Part shown: in pieces, positions 8,358 through 16,185 of the stretch | How the letters are laid out: each line of letters begins with the position of its first letter | How positions within the stretch are numbered: position 1 is the stretch's first letter | Source: Dethiosulfatibacter aminovorans DSM 17477 | Lineage (GTDB): Bacteria > Bacillota > Clostridia > Tissierellales > Dethiosulfatibacteraceae | Reading direction: 5' to 3' | Length of the DNA: 64,000 nucleotides | Assembly (NCBI RefSeq): GCF_900142005.1 | Contig: NZ_FQZL01000005.1 | Span: 62,001-126,000, forward strand | The notes under the pieces: model-generated | The model's database searches: none | Told to the model about the DNA's origin: nothing | Seen by the model: the letters and a program-made list of their open reading frames with translations, nothing else | Position numbers and translations under genes: made by a program

Positions 8358-9275
8358 ATGATACCTTTATACAGAGAAAAGGACAATTTAATATACAAGC
8401 TACATCCTTTTACAATTGCATTTTTCATTTTTGCAATTTTTTTTCTTTCATTGATGTTCACCCATCCTGTGTATCTGATGAGCCTCTTTGTTGTGGTTGC
8501 AGTAATGATTGTTGATTCGGGGAACTTTCAGGAATGGAAGGGATATCTGAAGGCGGGACTGCCTCTGATTCTGATAATAATGACAATCAATGCACTGTTT
8601 GTAAGGGTTGGACGTACAGTACTCTTTCTTGGACCAAGGCTGCCATTAATAGGGAAGGTGAGGATAACCCTTGAAGCATTGTCATACGGTGCAGGAATGG
8701 GAATAAGGCTTTTGACCATCATAAGCATATTCTGCTTCTATACATATACTGTTCAGCCTGATAGGTTCATGAAGCTTTTCAGCAGGTTCGGAAACAAGAC
8801 CGTATTCATAGTAACCCTGTCCATCAGGCTTTTTCCTCTCATGGTAAGCGACTACAGAAGGATAATGGAGGTTCAGAAATGCAGGGGAGTAAAGGTAGAG
8901 AATGTCGGATTCATGGAAAGGGCAAGGAACATGTTCCCAATAGTAAGCGTACTCCTCATGTCAAGTCTTGAAAGGTCTTTTCAGCAGGCTGAATCAATGT
9001 ATTCAAGAGGGTACGGAAGCGGAAAGAGGACAGTGTACAACAGGGAGTTCTGGAGGATAAGGGACTACCTTGTAATAGGAGTGACTGTTTTAGCGATTGT
9101 GGCTGGAGTGGCTGCATATATTAAGGGATATGGTTCCTATGATTACTATCCGAAGCTCACTTCCTTCGATGTTTCGGAATTCAATTTATTGTATATAGTG
9201 GTAGCAGCACTGATATTTCCTGCAATACTTGACTGGGGGTGGAGAAAATGGCCGATATTAAAATTGAAAATCTGA
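8358..9275 (+). CDS. ecfT: ECF transporter transmembrane component EcfT
   Basis: Protein of 305 residues with about five or six membrane segments. It carries the two cytoplasmic coupling motifs of EcfT as variants of Ala-Arg-Gly: QKCRGV (about residue 175) and MYSRGYG (about 213). These helices dock on the EcfA ATPases and transmit ATP hydrolysis to the S component. AAGGAA at 8343-8348 gives a clear ribosome-binding site for the ATG at 8358. The 3' end overlaps the ATPase gene by 28 bases, implying translational coupling. In this operon it should serve the S component encoded at 12527, making a dedicated (group I) ECF system. Confidence 0.9.
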   Translation: MIPLYREKDNLIYKLHPFTIAFFIFAIFFLSLMFTHPVYLMSLFVVVAVMIVDSGNFQEWKGYLKAGLPLILIIMTINALFVRVGRTVLFLGPRLPLIGKVRITLEALSYGAGMGIRLLTIISIFCFYTYTVQPDRFMKLFSRFGNKTVFIVTLSIRLFPLMVSDYRRIMEVQKCRGVKVENVGFMERARNMFPIVSVLLMSSLERSFQQAESMYSRGYGSGKRTVYNREFWRIRDYLVIGVTVLAIVAGVAAYIKGYGSYDYYPKLTSFDVSEFNLLYIVVAALIFPAILDWGWRKWPILKLKI

Positions 9276-10948
9276 ATTACAGTTATCCCGAAACGGGTAA
9301 AAAGGCACTTGAAAATATCAACCTTACAGTCCCCCAGGGACAGTTCGTATTGATCGTAGGAGGATCCGGAAGCGGAAAGTCGACTCTGATACGGGCCATG
9401 GCAGGTCTGGTTCCTGACTTTTACGGAGGAACATATTCGGGAAAGGTTGAAATAGACCATGAGGATATTGGCAGCTATGAGAGGCGCAGGCTGGTACAGA
9501 AGGTGGGCATGGTGTTCCAGGACCCTGAAAGTCAGCTTGTAATGACCGATGCGGAACAGGAAATAGCCTTCGGTCTGGAAAACCTTGAGCTTCCAAACAA
9601 CTTGATTAAAAGAAGGATAATGGAGGTGACCAGTGCACTTTCACTGTCGGGCTACAAGACCAGCTTTATTCCCGAACTGTCGGGAGGACAGAAGCAGAAG
9701 GTTGCCCTTGCATCGGTCCTTGCCATGCATCCTGACATACTGCTTCTGGACGAGCCCACCTCCCAGCTTGATCCCATAGCGGGAGAGGAAATCCTTACAA
9801 TGGTAAGGAGGCTCAACGAGGAGAATGGAATAACGATAATCCTCACTGAGCAGAAGCTGGAGAGGTGCTTTCATTTCGCAGACAGGATCATTGCTATGGA
9901 AAACGGACAAATAGTCCAGGATTCCACGAATGTGAACGCAATTGCCAATTGGTCCGTCAGGGAAAACAAGCCCTTCATACCTCCTCTTTCCAGACTGTTT
10001 GCAAACATTCACTATCCCCATATACCTGTAACGGTAAAGGAGGGAAGGGAACTCATTAAGAACGAGTTTTTGCTGGATGAAAGAAGCAGCCAGGGAATAA
10101 GTGAATGCGACAAGGCGGAAGTGGACAATCAGGTTTCGGAAGACAACCATATAGTGGATATTGAAAATTTATGGTTCACATATCCAAACGGCAGTGAAAT
10201 ACTGAAGAACATATCAATGGAACTTGCTCCAAATTCTTTCACGGTGATAATGGGAGAAAACGGCTGCGGAAAGACAACCTTGTTGAAGAATATAAACAGC
10301 TTGCTGAAGCCTGGCAGGGGACATGTAAGGATTCTAGGCCAGGATACCAAAAAATCCACTGTAGAGGAACTGTCATCCACGGTGGGATATCTGTCCCAGG
10401 ATCCAAACGATTATCTTTTCCTGCCTACGGTAAGGGAGGAAGTTAATTTCACCTTGAACAACCTGGGCCTTAAGGATGACGGCATAGTGGATGAAATACT
10501 TGGAAAGCTCGATATAGACAAGTTCGAGGACAGCAATCCCCGTGACCTCAGTGCAGGGGAAAGGCAGCGCGTGGCTCTTGCCTCGGTCCTCGTTACAAGA
10601 CCTAAGCTTCTTCTCCTTGACGAGCCTACAAGGGGTCTTGACTATGAGCTTAAGGAGAATCTTGGAGAAATACTCCTGAAACTGAAGGATGAAGGTACAG
10701 CAATACTGATGATAGCCCACGATGTGGAGTTTGCGGCAGAGTATTCCGACGATATAATACTCATGGATGACGGTAGCATTGTTGAAAAAGGAAGCAAGTA
10801 TGATCTGTTGTCCAATTCGACCTTCTATTCGCCCCAGATAAGCAGGCTTTTCCACAACTACAGGGACAAGGTTATAACCGTGAAGCAGGGTGAGGATGTA
10901 TTGAGTAAACTCGAAATGCGTAAACATAAAAGGATGAAGGAGATTTAA
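9248..10948 (+). CDS. Fused ECF ATPase (EcfA1-EcfA2), two ABC domains
   Basis: Protein of 566 residues with two complete ABC nucleotide-binding domains. Domain 1 has Walker A GGSGSGKST (38-46), signature LSGGQKQ and Walker B ILLLDEPTSQLD. Domain 2 has Walker A GENGCGKTT, signature LSAGERQ and Walker B LLLLDEPTRGLD. All catalytic motifs are intact in both halves. In most ECF systems A and A' are separate proteins; fused forms occur in dedicated systems. It energises import with EcfT (overlapping upstream gene) and the S component (downstream). The ATG at 9248 is preferred over the in-frame GTG at 9239 because of the G-rich ribosome-binding site at 9235-9244. The next gene starts directly after its stop codon. 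Confidence 0.92.
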   Translation: MADIKIENLNYSYPETGKKALENINLTVPQGQFVLIVGGSGSGKSTLIRAMAGLVPDFYGGTYSGKVEIDHEDIGSYERRRLVQKVGMVFQDPESQLVMTDAEQEIAFGLENLELPNNLIKRRIMEVTSALSLSGYKTSFIPELSGGQKQKVALASVLAMHPDILLLDEPTSQLDPIAGEEILTMVRRLNEENGITIILTEQKLERCFHFADRIIAMENGQIVQDSTNVNAIANWSVRENKPFIPPLSRLFANIHYPHIPVTVKEGRELIKNEFLLDERSSQGISECDKAEVDNQVSEDNHIVDIENLWFTYPNGSEILKNISMELAPNSFTVIMGENGCGKTTLLKNINSLLKPGRGHVRILGQDTKKSTVEELSSTVGYLSQDPNDYLFLPTVREEVNFTLNNLGLKDDGIVDEILGKLDIDKFEDSNPRDLSAGERQRVALASVLVTRPKLLLLDEPTRGLDYELKENLGEILLKLKDEGTAILMIAHDVEFAAEYSDDIILMDDGSIVEKGSKYDLLSNSTFYSPQISRLFHNYRDKVITVKQGEDVLSKLEMRKHKRMKEI

Positions 10949-12469
10949 ATGAAGATCAGCAGGTTTTTAATATGTATTGTTTTGGTTATGGTCGTGTCGC
11001 TTGTACCTTTTAACCACGCATATGGATACGAAAGTGATGAAATGGGTGAAAGTGCTGAAATGATAAATGATGCCGTCGGGTATCTCAATGACATGCAGAA
11101 CAGTGACGGTGGATTCCCGGCTAAAGCGGGAAGGGACAGCAGTGTTGCCCTTACCTGCTGGAGTGTTATGGCCCTTGAGGCAGCAGGAGAGAATATTGAA
11201 AGCGGCAAGTGGAAGCCGGAAGGGGACGGGCCGATTGAATACATCCTCAGTGCCGATTATGAGCCTGAAGATACGGTAGATTATGTGAGGATTCTTCTGG
11301 CCTTGTCTGCAGCAGAAAGGAGTTCCCAGTATCAGGGGTACGACCTTGAAGAAAAGGTGGAGTCCTTCCAGCAGCCAAACGGTCACTTCGGACAGCCTGA
11401 CAGAGGCGAGGACCAGATGATAAACGCCCACATGTGGTCCGTGCTTTCACTGGAATCAGTCGGAAACCGTGATTATGACAGGGACAAGGCCAGGGAATGG
11501 CTCGTTGCAAGCCAGAACGACGATGGAGGTTTCGGTTGGCTCGTCGGAGGAGAAAGCGATACAGACGATACGGGGATAGCGATATCGACCCTTGTGCTTC
11601 TCGGAGAGGACAGGGATTCTGCTGTCATACAGGATGCCCTGGACTATATCAAGTCTAGGCAGGAAAATGACGGAGGAATAAGCGCCAGCGACATGATGGG
11701 CAATGACTCCAATTCGGCATCTGATGCATGGTCCATGCAGGGACTTATTGCAGCAGGAGAGGACTATGACGGTTCCTACTGGACTGTTGGGAATGAAAAT
11801 GTGAAGACACACCTCATGAGTCTTCAGGCAAGTGACGGCTCCTTCGACTGGAAGGACGGAGTGAGCTCCTCACCGGTGAAGATGACTGCCTATGTAATAG
11901 CGGCCCTTAGCGAAAAGCCCTATCCGGTCAATGTGGACTATAGCGAACTTGAGTCGGAAGCAATGTTTACCGACTTGTCAAGGGAGCACTGGGCATATGA
12001 TTCCATTGCATGTCTTGTTGGACAAGGTATCGTAAACGGTTATCCAGACGGTACCTTCATGGCTGAAGGGTCCGTGAAAAGGGCCGAATTCACATCCATG
12101 GCGGTGAAGGGGCTGGACATGGGGAATGACAGTTACGGCAGTTATCTGACCTTCAAGGATGTTCCGGGAAGTCTGTGGTCCTACAGGTATGTAGCCATAG
12201 CCTACAAGGAAGGCATAATAAAGGGAAGGTCTTCCGAGGTGTTCGATCCCGACGGTCTTATAAACGGAGCGGAGCTTGCTACCATGCTTGTGAACATTAT
12301 GCCTGATGAAAAGAAGGCGGACATGGAAGAGGGACAATACTGGTATTCGGGATATGTATCCCTTGCAGATGGATATGGTCTGCTTTATCCTGGATTCAAG
12401 GCTTCGGAGCCTGCCACCAGGGCACAATGCGCCTACAGCATAAAGAAGATACTGGATTTTATAAAATAA
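10949..12469 (+). CDS. SLH-anchored alpha/alpha-barrel surface protein
   Basis: Exported protein of 506 residues. A signal peptide (1-27, ending near NHAYG) precedes about 300 residues of prenyltransferase/terpenoid-cyclase-like repeats, seen as recurring QNSDGGFPAK, SQNDDGGFGW, SRQENDGGIS and SLQASDGSFDW, each followed by an Ala-rich helix. Three SLH motifs (about 340-505; TDLSREHWAYDSI, NGYPDGTFMAEG, KRAEFTSM) end the protein. It thus has the alpha-barrel module of transcobalamin without the DUF4430 partner domain, which is supplied by the other two exported proteins of the operon. The ATG directly follows the stop of the ATPase gene, with AAGGAG at about 10936. I infer a second cobalamin-binding or scaffold protein; a generic surface role is possible. 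Confidence 0.75.
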   Translation: MKISRFLICIVLVMVVSLVPFNHAYGYESDEMGESAEMINDAVGYLNDMQNSDGGFPAKAGRDSSVALTCWSVMALEAAGENIESGKWKPEGDGPIEYILSADYEPEDTVDYVRILLALSAAERSSQYQGYDLEEKVESFQQPNGHFGQPDRGEDQMINAHMWSVLSLESVGNRDYDRDKAREWLVASQNDDGGFGWLVGGESDTDDTGIAISTLVLLGEDRDSAVIQDALDYIKSRQENDGGISASDMMGNDSNSASDAWSMQGLIAAGEDYDGSYWTVGNENVKTHLMSLQASDGSFDWKDGVSSSPVKMTAYVIAALSEKPYPVNVDYSELESEAMFTDLSREHWAYDSIACLVGQGIVNGYPDGTFMAEGSVKRAEFTSMAVKGLDMGNDSYGSYLTFKDVPGSLWSYRYVAIAYKEGIIKGRSSEVFDPDGLINGAELATMLVNIMPDEKKADMEEGQYWYSGYVSLADGYGLLYPGFKASEPATRAQCAYSIKKILDFIK

Positions 12470-12504
12470 CAAAAAACAAAAAGAACCGTCCCTTTTGTTT
12501 TTTG
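12470..12504 (+). repeat. Palindromic REP-like element
   Basis: CAAAAAACAAAAAG (12470-12483) and CTTTTGTTTTTTG (12492-12504) form a long A/T-rich stem around the core AACCGTCC. Similar palindromes with an AACCGTCCC core are, as I recall, scattered through many bacterial genomes. It sits between the SLH gene and the S-component gene. On RNA it could act as an attenuator, since the 3' arm is T-rich. Confidence 0.5.
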
Positions 12505-12526
12505 GAAGTCAGGAGTTGATTAGGAT

Positions 12527-13222
12527 ATGAAAAGGTTCAGTGCATATATTGTTTTGATGACGTCAGCGGTTGCTATGCTTGCCTTGAGTATCATACCCGA
12601 CAGTCCATTCAGTGGAATAAACTGGGCACTGCTTTCGGTGTGCATAGTCGGCATAGCCATCCTCATGTTTTTCGTCAGCTTTGAAAAGAAAAAGGTCGAT
12701 CCCAAGGAGATGGCCCTTATCGCCACCATGGCGTCTATAGCGGGCATATCGAGGGTACCCTTTGCAATAATAATGAGCCTGCAGCCTACCACATTCATAA
12801 TAATGATTACAGGATATGTCTTTGGAAGCCAGACTGGATTTGTTACTGGAGCGGTGGCTGCTCTTGTTTCAAACTTTTTTGTAGGACAGGGACCATGGAC
12901 TCCGTGGCAGATGTTTTGCTGGGGCCTATGCGGAATCATAGCGGGACAGCTTGGCAGGAAATCGAAGGAGTTCAATGTCAAGGTGTTTGCAGCAGTGGCC
13001 TTTTGCTGCGGATTCATGTACGGATGGATAATGAATATATGGCACTGGGTGGGATTTGTATATCCATTGACCGTCAAGACCTTCATAGCCACATATATAG
13101 CAAGCATACCCTTCGACTCGCTCCATGCCATGGGAAATGTATTTTTTACCCTGGTGTTCGGGAAGTCCTTTTTTCTGATACTTACCAGATTCAAGAGAAG
13201 GCTTACAGTTGACAGGCCATGA
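12527..13222 (+). CDS. ECF transporter S component, probably corrinoid-specific
   Basis: Protein of 231 residues with about six membrane segments. The central part (GISRVPFAIIMSLQPTTFII, GYVFGSQTGFVTGAVAALVSN, GPWTPWQMFCWG) is typical of ECF S components, the small membrane proteins that bind vitamin and toggle within the EcfT/EcfA complex. Known cobalamin S components include the CbrT, CblT and CblS families; I cannot say which this matches. Specificity for cobalamin is inferred from the B12 riboswitch at the operon head and the transcobalamin-like proteins upstream. AGGAG at 12511-12515 precedes the ATG at 12527. It is the last gene before a strong terminator. Confidence 0.82.
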   Translation: MKRFSAYIVLMTSAVAMLALSIIPDSPFSGINWALLSVCIVGIAILMFFVSFEKKKVDPKEMALIATMASIAGISRVPFAIIMSLQPTTFIIMITGYVFGSQTGFVTGAVAALVSNFFVGQGPWTPWQMFCWGLCGIIAGQLGRKSKEFNVKVFAAVAFCCGFMYGWIMNIWHWVGFVYPLTVKTFIATYIASIPFDSLHAMGNVFFTLVFGKSFFLILTRFKRRLTVDRP

Positions 13223-13227
13223 AAAAT

Positions 13228-13279
13228 CAAACCGTATCCAAACCGGCGGATTCACAGCCTGTTTGGATACGGTTTTTTG
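13228..13279. terminator. Bidirectional terminator of the cobalamin operon
   Basis: CAAACCGTATCCAAAC (13228-13243) pairs with GTTTGGATACGGTTTTTTG (13261-13279). On the plus strand it ends in TTTTTT, and on the minus strand the stem is followed by GATTTTTC. It therefore serves both the ECF operon and the convergent glycosyltransferase gene. Confidence 0.9.
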
Positions 13280-13288
13280 TTTGTTGAG

Positions 13289-14446
13289 TTATCTGCCTGT
13301 AAGTTTTTCCATCTCATCAATTACTGTGACAGCTCCACCATGGCGGGCAAGTATCTTTGAAAGTTTTTTCGTATTTTCCAAATATTTTTCCTTGCTTAGG
13401 ATTTTGTCTACTATGCGTGGAAGCCTGTTCCTGTTGAATTCTTCCTTTTCTATCAACAGTCCAGCCTTGTTTCTCTGGATGGAGTAGCCGTTGTATTTCA
13501 GAAAATAAACATTGCATTGTACAACTATCTGCGGGGTATCCGTGGTTATTGAATTGAAAACATCCTCGTTTTCCCCGTTGTGAATGAAGACGGCTGCATC
13601 TGCCAGCTGTTTTTTCATGTTTATATTTTTTCTTACGGTCACATTGCCGAAGTCACCGTTCCCAAGCTTTGATGATACAAGCAATATATTGAAATCCGTA
13701 CCCTTGAAGGCTTTTATGGTTTCCTTGAGAATGAATTCACTGTCCATTGACCTTAGCTTTATAACTATTTTTTTTGAGGGAATGAGAGCTTTCACAGACT
13801 CGGTTTTCCTTATGGGACCTGTGAAGATCACCGATTTACCTGCAAGTGGCTCCAACTCGTAAATGCTGGGAACAAATCTCAAGTCTGATCTGTCGAAAAA
13901 ATCGCAGAGAGAACCGGATTTTGATATGCCGATTTTGCTGTTGCAGGAGTTGATGATATCCAGTACATACCGGTCCTGTGAGTGGTATTCACAAAGGGGA
14001 AAGGTGACTGTGCTGGCAATCCTTACATTCCTTGACAAAGATGCCGACAAGGCTCCGGGCCGAAGGTCCGAATAGACTATGTCCGGCTTGAATGAATCTA
14101 TGGCACTTGCTATTGATTCTACATCCCTTTTGTAGTATTTCTTGCCTATGGCACCCATGATATAGAGTGCGTCGGAAAATGAATGCATGTTGTCAACCTT
14201 GTAAAACCAGTCCTTGGGTATTGATTCCTTTCCGGTTTTCTGTTTGATTATTGATGATTTCAGGTTTTTTGGCAGGGGGGCTTCGTAGAGGCCGGTGCCT
14301 TTGATTTTTGAATAATTGCAGCATTGGTTCGCCGACAGGGCGACTTCATGTCCCCTTCTCATGGCTTCTTCAGAAAGCATCCTGACTCGTTCATGTGATT
14401 CAGTAAGCTTCAAGCGGGTTATCAGTGGTGCGAACAATATTCTCAT
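13289..14446 (-). CDS. GT-B fold glycosyltransferase-like protein
   Basis: Protein of 385 residues. The start MRILFAPLITRLKLTESHERVRMLSEEAMRRGHEV is the N-terminal Rossmann domain typical of GT1/MurG-like glycosyltransferases. The C-terminal half (FIHNGENEDVFNSITTDTPQI, NAVYF-like loop, then IVDKILSKEKY) resembles their nucleotide-sugar domain, but the usual HGG and PxxxDQxxNA motifs are altered (HNGENED, VVQCNVYFLKYNG). Reverse-strand AAGGAG precedes the ATG at 14446. It lies next to two sugar-phosphate transferase genes on the other strand, so a role in a surface glycan or glycolipid is likely. Acceptor and donor are unknown. Confidence 0.65.
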   Translation of the reverse strand: MRILFAPLITRLKLTESHERVRMLSEEAMRRGHEVALSANQCCNYSKIKGTGLYEAPLPKNLKSSIIKQKTGKESIPKDWFYKVDNMHSFSDALYIMGAIGKKYYKRDVESIASAIDSFKPDIVYSDLRPGALSASLSRNVRIASTVTFPLCEYHSQDRYVLDIINSCNSKIGISKSGSLCDFFDRSDLRFVPSIYELEPLAGKSVIFTGPIRKTESVKALIPSKKIVIKLRSMDSEFILKETIKAFKGTDFNILLVSSKLGNGDFGNVTVRKNINMKKQLADAAVFIHNGENEDVFNSITTDTPQIVVQCNVYFLKYNGYSIQRNKAGLLIEKEEFNRNRLPRIVDKILSKEKYLENTKKLSKILARHGGAVTVIDEMEKLTGR

Positions 14447-14566
14447 ACATTCTCCTTGAATTATTTTGAGAACCTGGTCCCGGAAATGTTAACGTTTGCT
14501 TGTTGATGTGCAATTCAATAATACTCCTTTTGTGGGCAATTGTCAAAATTCCCGAATGTGGAATTC

Positions 14567-14595
14567 TTGTTTGTAATCTGGAATTTTGATATAAT
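14567..14595 (+). promoter_or_regulatory. Sigma-A-type promoter of the first sugar-phosphate transferase
   Basis: -35 TTGTTT (14567-14572), 17-base spacer, -10 TATAAT (14590-14595). The sequence around and after the -10 box (TTTTGATATAATAA, then CACATT) recurs upstream of the next gene at 16080. Confidence 0.75.
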
Positions 14596-14631
14596 AAACA
14601 CATTATTGAGGATAGCACATGAGGTGTCAAT

Positions 14632-16044
14632 ATGATTAGAAATTCAAACAAGAACAAGTTGTTTTTCACAATACAATTCATAATAGACTATTTGACTGTA
14701 GTCGTCGGACTGGGTATTGCATATGCAATTGCCGCTGGAGAACTCGGTTTTGCAAAATTCAGCTTCGAGGAAGTAATTGCAATAGTTACAGTGTTTTCAT
14801 TCGTCGTGTTTTCCATATACAAGCCCCATTACTGCGGGAAGAAAAAATACCTGGACAGCATGTACAATTCCATATTTTCCATAATAGCCATCCATGTAAT
14901 CGTCATAACCCTGGGATATATTTTTAAAAGGACAAAGATACCGGCTGGAGTATTTGCATATTCCATGTTTTTCAGTTTTATTGTATTTGCGATACAAAAG
15001 AAGGTGATGTTCAAGCTTTACCAGAAAATACATATAAAGGAAAGATCAATAGTCATTGGAACAACAGACGACAAGGAAATGATAACAATAAAGCTTATAA
15101 AGCATCTTGACCATCTTTATGACGTCAGGTATATACTTGATTCGGAAACATTGAGAAAGAAGATGCTTCTTGAGTATATAGAAGAGTCAGAGACTGTATT
15201 CATAAGCAACAAGGTTGATGCGATTCTGAAGGGAGACATAATCAAATATTGTTATATGCAGAACAAGGAGGTCTTTGCAATTCCAACAACCTTGGCTGTG
15301 TTCAACAACACTGCGGAGTTCACTACTCTAGACGACATGCCTGTTTTCAGCTTCAGCAACAGGATAAGCAATGAGGAGATGGTTCTTAAAAGGGCAGTGG
15401 ACATAGTCTTGTCTACAGTCGGCCTTCTGGTCCTTTCTCCAGTCATGCTTGCTTCAGGAATTGCCGTCAAGGTCCAGGACGGAGGAACGGTTTTTTTCAG
15501 ACAGACCAGACTTACGAAGAACAACATGAAATTTGATATGGTCAAGTTCAGGACCATGATTGAAAATGCAGAGGCGCTGACGGGTGCGGTGATTGCCGAT
15601 GAAAATGATTCAAGGATAACCAGGGTCGGAAAATTTCTTAGGATGACAAGGATCGATGAATTGCCTCAGCTGATAAATGTGCTTAAGGGTGAAATGAGCA
15701 TAGTGGGACCGAGACCGGAAAGGCCTGAAATTGCTGAAAAATTCACAGAGGAATATGATGAATTCGGGTTCAGAACCAAATTCAAGGCAGGTATAACCGG
15801 ACTGGCCCAGGTCAGGGGCAAATACAATACCGCCCTGAAGGACAAGCTTATTTATGACCTCTACTATATCAACAACTACTCGATTTTTCTCGATGTCCAG
15901 ATAATGTTTTATACACTGAAGGTAATATTTATGAAATCTTCTACTGAAGGGCTAAAAAAGGCTGAATCCCTGAAGGATACTGCCCGGAAGAATGATTTTG
16001 ATGTCAGGGTTCATGATAGTGGAGTGATTGAGGTTGTCAGGTAG
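14632..16044 (+). CDS. Polyprenyl-phosphate sugar-1-phosphate transferase (WcaJ/WbaP type)
   Basis: Membrane protein of 470 residues. Four N-terminal membrane segments (about 10-135) and a Rossmann-like middle domain lead to a C-terminal bacterial sugar transferase domain (about 255-440) with KFRTM, RIDELPQL and GPRPERPE. The Asp342-Glu343 pair in IDELPQ corresponds to the catalytic dyad of monotopic phosphoglycosyl transferases such as PglC. Such enzymes move a sugar-1-phosphate from UDP-sugar to undecaprenyl phosphate, the first step of exopolysaccharide or O-glycan assembly. It has its own promoter and is followed by a same-length paralog. Confidence 0.9.
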   Translation: MIRNSNKNKLFFTIQFIIDYLTVVVGLGIAYAIAAGELGFAKFSFEEVIAIVTVFSFVVFSIYKPHYCGKKKYLDSMYNSIFSIIAIHVIVITLGYIFKRTKIPAGVFAYSMFFSFIVFAIQKKVMFKLYQKIHIKERSIVIGTTDDKEMITIKLIKHLDHLYDVRYILDSETLRKKMLLEYIEESETVFISNKVDAILKGDIIKYCYMQNKEVFAIPTTLAVFNNTAEFTTLDDMPVFSFSNRISNEEMVLKRAVDIVLSTVGLLVLSPVMLASGIAVKVQDGGTVFFRQTRLTKNNMKFDMVKFRTMIENAEALTGAVIADENDSRITRVGKFLRMTRIDELPQLINVLKGEMSIVGPRPERPEIAEKFTEEYDEFGFRTKFKAGITGLAQVRGKYNTALKDKLIYDLYYINNYSIFLDVQIMFYTLKVIFMKSSTEGLKKAESLKDTARKNDFDVRVHDSGVIEVVR

Positions 16045-16056
16045 AGGATAGAATCC

Positions 16057-16085
16057 TTGAATGGAAGGGAAAACTTTGATATAAT
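16057..16085 (+). promoter_or_regulatory. Sigma-A-type promoter of the second sugar-phosphate transferase
   Basis: -35 TTGAAT (16057-16062), 17-base spacer, -10 TATAAT (16080-16085). The -10 region matches the promoter at 14590, which suggests the duplication copied promoter and gene together. Confidence 0.7.
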
Positions 16086-16096
16086 AAGCACATTGT

Positions 16097-16160
16097 TAAT
16101 CGGTCGGGATGATTCAACTGACCGATAATTCGAAGGGTTTGATGCCCCGAGAATTTTACA
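16097..16160 (+). other. Extra structured segment in the 5' leader of the second paralog
   Basis: Compared with the leader of the first paralog, the second has about 65 additional bases between the shared CACATT and the shared GGTRTCAAYATG before the start codon. The segment contains ATCGGTC near 16099 and GACCGAT near 16119 (a hairpin) and a CCCC/GGGG pair further down. I do not recognise a known riboswitch class. Confidence 0.5.
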
Positions 16161-16185
16161 TAGGGGTAGTACACGAGGTATCAAC

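Noticed and set aside
3417-12469. Surface terpenoid or cell-wall enzyme locus instead of cobalamin uptake
   Set aside because: The barrel repeats look like cyclase/prenyltransferase folds, but no catalytic Asp-rich motif was seen, and the B12 riboswitch, DUF4430 domains and ECF genes all favour vitamin capture.
12520-13230. 236-codon minus-strand frame opposite the S component
   Set aside because: The plus-strand frame gives a clear ECF S component with ribosome-binding site; the reverse frame begins at the terminator and has no family features.
16097-16160. Cyclic-di-GMP or other known riboswitch in the leader of the second sugar transferase
   Set aside because: The conserved cores of GEMM-type and other common riboswitches are absent; only simple hairpins are visible.
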